From Ceraceosorus guamensis (lineage: Eukaryota > Basidiomycota > Exobasidiomycetes > Ceraceosorales > Ceraceosoraceae), in contig NW_020290064.1 of the NCBI RefSeq assembly GCF_003144195.1, positions 26,752 to 90,751 of the forward strand: a DNA stretch of 64,000 nt, written 5' to 3'. Below the pieces are notes generated by a model. It saw only the letters and a list, made by a program, of their open reading frames with translations, was not told where the DNA came from and did no database searches. Below, in pieces: positions 62,530 through 64,000 of the stretch. Both the position numbers and the translations under genes were made by a program. Within the stretch, counting starts at the first letter, position 1. Each line of letters starts with the position of its first letter.

Positions 62530-64000
62530 CTAGACCTGCACATTGAGTTTCTGTCGAATGACCGACATGTACTCTCCTGCGACGCGACACGCGGTTCGGA
62601 TGCTCGCGGGTCAGTCGATGCGACGGAAAGGGCGTGCTGGGTCCACTCTAGACAAGGACACTCACGTGCTCGAGCCTTGATCACCTCGCTCTCCTGCTTC
62701 ATGTACGCTACGTGAGCGTCGTATGCGCGCATCAAGTCGGTGTACTGCGACGTTCAAGCATGGGGCATATCGGTATGAGCACAGCACACGCAGCAGTGAA
62801 ACTGGCCCAGCTCATCCCGCGCAACTCACCTCCTTCTCGTACGCGTCAGCCTCTTGCACTTTGCCCTTTTCCTCCTCTGACCTCTTGCCCTTCTCCTTCG
62901 AAAGTCGATCAAATTCAGCCTCGACCTCCAAAGCTCTCTTCTTCTCCTCCGCTCTTCTCGTCTCGATGCTCTTGTTGAGCCTCTCGATGCGCTGCGTCAG
63001 GCTGGCCAATCGTCTAGCCACCAAGTCCTTCTTCAGCTCGATCTCGTCCCTCGCTCTCTGATTATCCGCAAAAGTAGCCAACGCATGATCCCTAGCCGCT
63101 TCTTCCTGCGCATACTTTTGCGTCTGTTCCAGCACTCTCTGCAACAGACCCTGCGCCGATTTCGTCTCCGTCTCTACACCCTGCAACACCTTTTGCTTCT
63201 CTTGAAGCTCTCGAATCTTGCGCTGACTATCGCCCAAAGACACCTTGTCCTGCTTGTATCGCTCTTCCAACTCTGACAACATCTCTCTCAGCTTGTTGGG
63301 TGACTCGATCGCTCGATTCTGGTACCGCCTGATATCGGCAATGGCAGTGTTGAGCTTGAACTGGAGATCTAGCAACTTTTGAGTCAAGTCTCCCTTTTCC
63401 GTCTTGAACACGTCGTGCTCTTGCATCAGCGTGCCTTGCTCCTTCTTGAGACCCAACAGCTTGTCGGACAGACGAGCGTTCTCATCCCTCAGCGCAAGCA
63501 CCTTGGGCTGTTCCGCCGCTCGTTGCTCCCTGTGGGGGTACATTGTCCGCACGATGCTTGTCAGCACGTTGCGCGCGCGCACACACCGCGTGGGAAGGCA
63601 TCTGATGAGACGCCAAACTCACGTCTGGTTGCGAAGCTCGTTGCGCAGCACATCCACGCTCTTGACCAGATCCTCTCTTCGGTCCAGCAGCTGATCGCCA
63701 TCCCGAGCCGCATCGTCGAATTCGATGACGCGATCTTGACTGAATCGCCAAAAGTTAGAGAGAGCAGACAGGTGATTCTTGAACCTCTTTGCCGTCGGTT
63801 TGGTCAAGTCTGCCATTGCGAAATCTTGAATCGTTGCGTGCGTCATCATTGCTCGACTATCGTGGTGCACGGGGTGGGGCCGGTTTGGCTGCGCGTCAGC
63901 AAAAAGAAATGTGTACCTTGCGTGCGCACTGGCCGCTCAAACCTCGACTCACATTTCACGAAAGAGCAACATGTGGTGCACGCCTTCTTCATACAGTTCC
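62530..64000 (-). CDS. NUF2: Kinetochore NDC80-complex subunit NUF2 (N-terminus outside window)
   Basis: Exons seen: 64000-63953 (cut by the edge), 63856-63623, 63529-62830, 62744-62666, 62576-62530. Nuf2 pairs with Ndc80 to bind microtubules at the outer kinetochore. The end of its calponin-homology domain is visible: ELYEEGVHHMLLFREI, then IQDFAMADLTKPTAKRFKNHLSALSNFWRF, the most conserved stretch of the family. A long coiled coil follows (LRDENARLSDKLLGLKKEQ through RRAEEKKRALEVEAEFDRLSKEK) up to a short end, VIRQKLNVQV. All joins close in frame. The first about 80 residues lie beyond position 64000. Confidence 0.92.

Overview
This is nuclear DNA of an intron-rich filamentous or dimorphic fungus. 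Genes carry many short introns (mostly 55-130 nt, GTGAGT-type donors). The gene set includes DASH-complex and alpha-arrestin genes, a PRM10/ThrE-type transporter, and fused DhaK-DhaL dihydroxyacetone kinase. A basidiomycete, probably Ustilaginomycotina (smut relatives), fits best; that placement is inference from gene style and from the dispersed ATTCACGATT-type intergenic words, not from a database search. There is no prokaryotic feature, no CRISPR, no rRNA, no convincing tRNA and no complete transposon. One 25-nt run of N (28288-28312) sits beside a TC microsatellite.

Layout. 1-5.7 kb: 3' end of a probable zinc-cluster transcription factor (+) facing a flavin monooxygenase (-). 5.7-12.7 kb: splicing helicase PRP28 and a PRM10-like membrane protein, both (-). 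12.7-18.9 kb: gene-poor, repeat- and palindrome-rich, with one orphan retrotransposon-gag-like gene (-). 18.9-25 kb: dihydroxyacetone kinase and an alpha-arrestin-like protein (+). 25-35 kb: DNA primase large subunit PRI2 (-), an NSL1/Mis14-like kinetochore protein (-), kinesin-6 (+). 35-46 kb: thioredoxin-fold protein (-), proteasome RPN1 (-), NOP58 (+), DASH subunit DAD1 (-), ribosome maturation factor SDO1 (-). 46.7-54 kb: MCM2 (+), proteasome SEM1/DSS1 (-), SmE (-). 54.8-64 kb: NKAP-like (+), TPR/F-box Dia2/Pof3-like (+), NOP15-like RRM protein (-), and NUF2 (-, cut by the right edge).

Most genes are housekeeping, but DNA replication and chromosome segregation are well represented (PRI2, MCM2, Dia2-like; NSL1-like, kinesin-6, DAD1, NUF2). 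Several of these have MluI cell-cycle boxes (ACGCGT) upstream, most strikingly four in 105 bp before MCM2. Spliceosome (PRP28, SmE, NKAP-like), ribosome biogenesis (NOP58, SDO1, NOP15-like) and proteasome (RPN1, SEM1) make up most of the rest.

Exon models below were built by hand by joining conserved protein segments across GT-AG sites and checking reading phase; every multi-exon model closes in frame. They reveal tiny exons (9, 19, 24, 28 nt; start or stop exons of 3-6 nt) and four introns whose length is a multiple of three with no stop, which simple ORF reading would miss. I saw no clearly new multi-gene system; the most unusual items are the splicing architecture, the orphan gag-like gene and the palindrome cluster near 15 kb.
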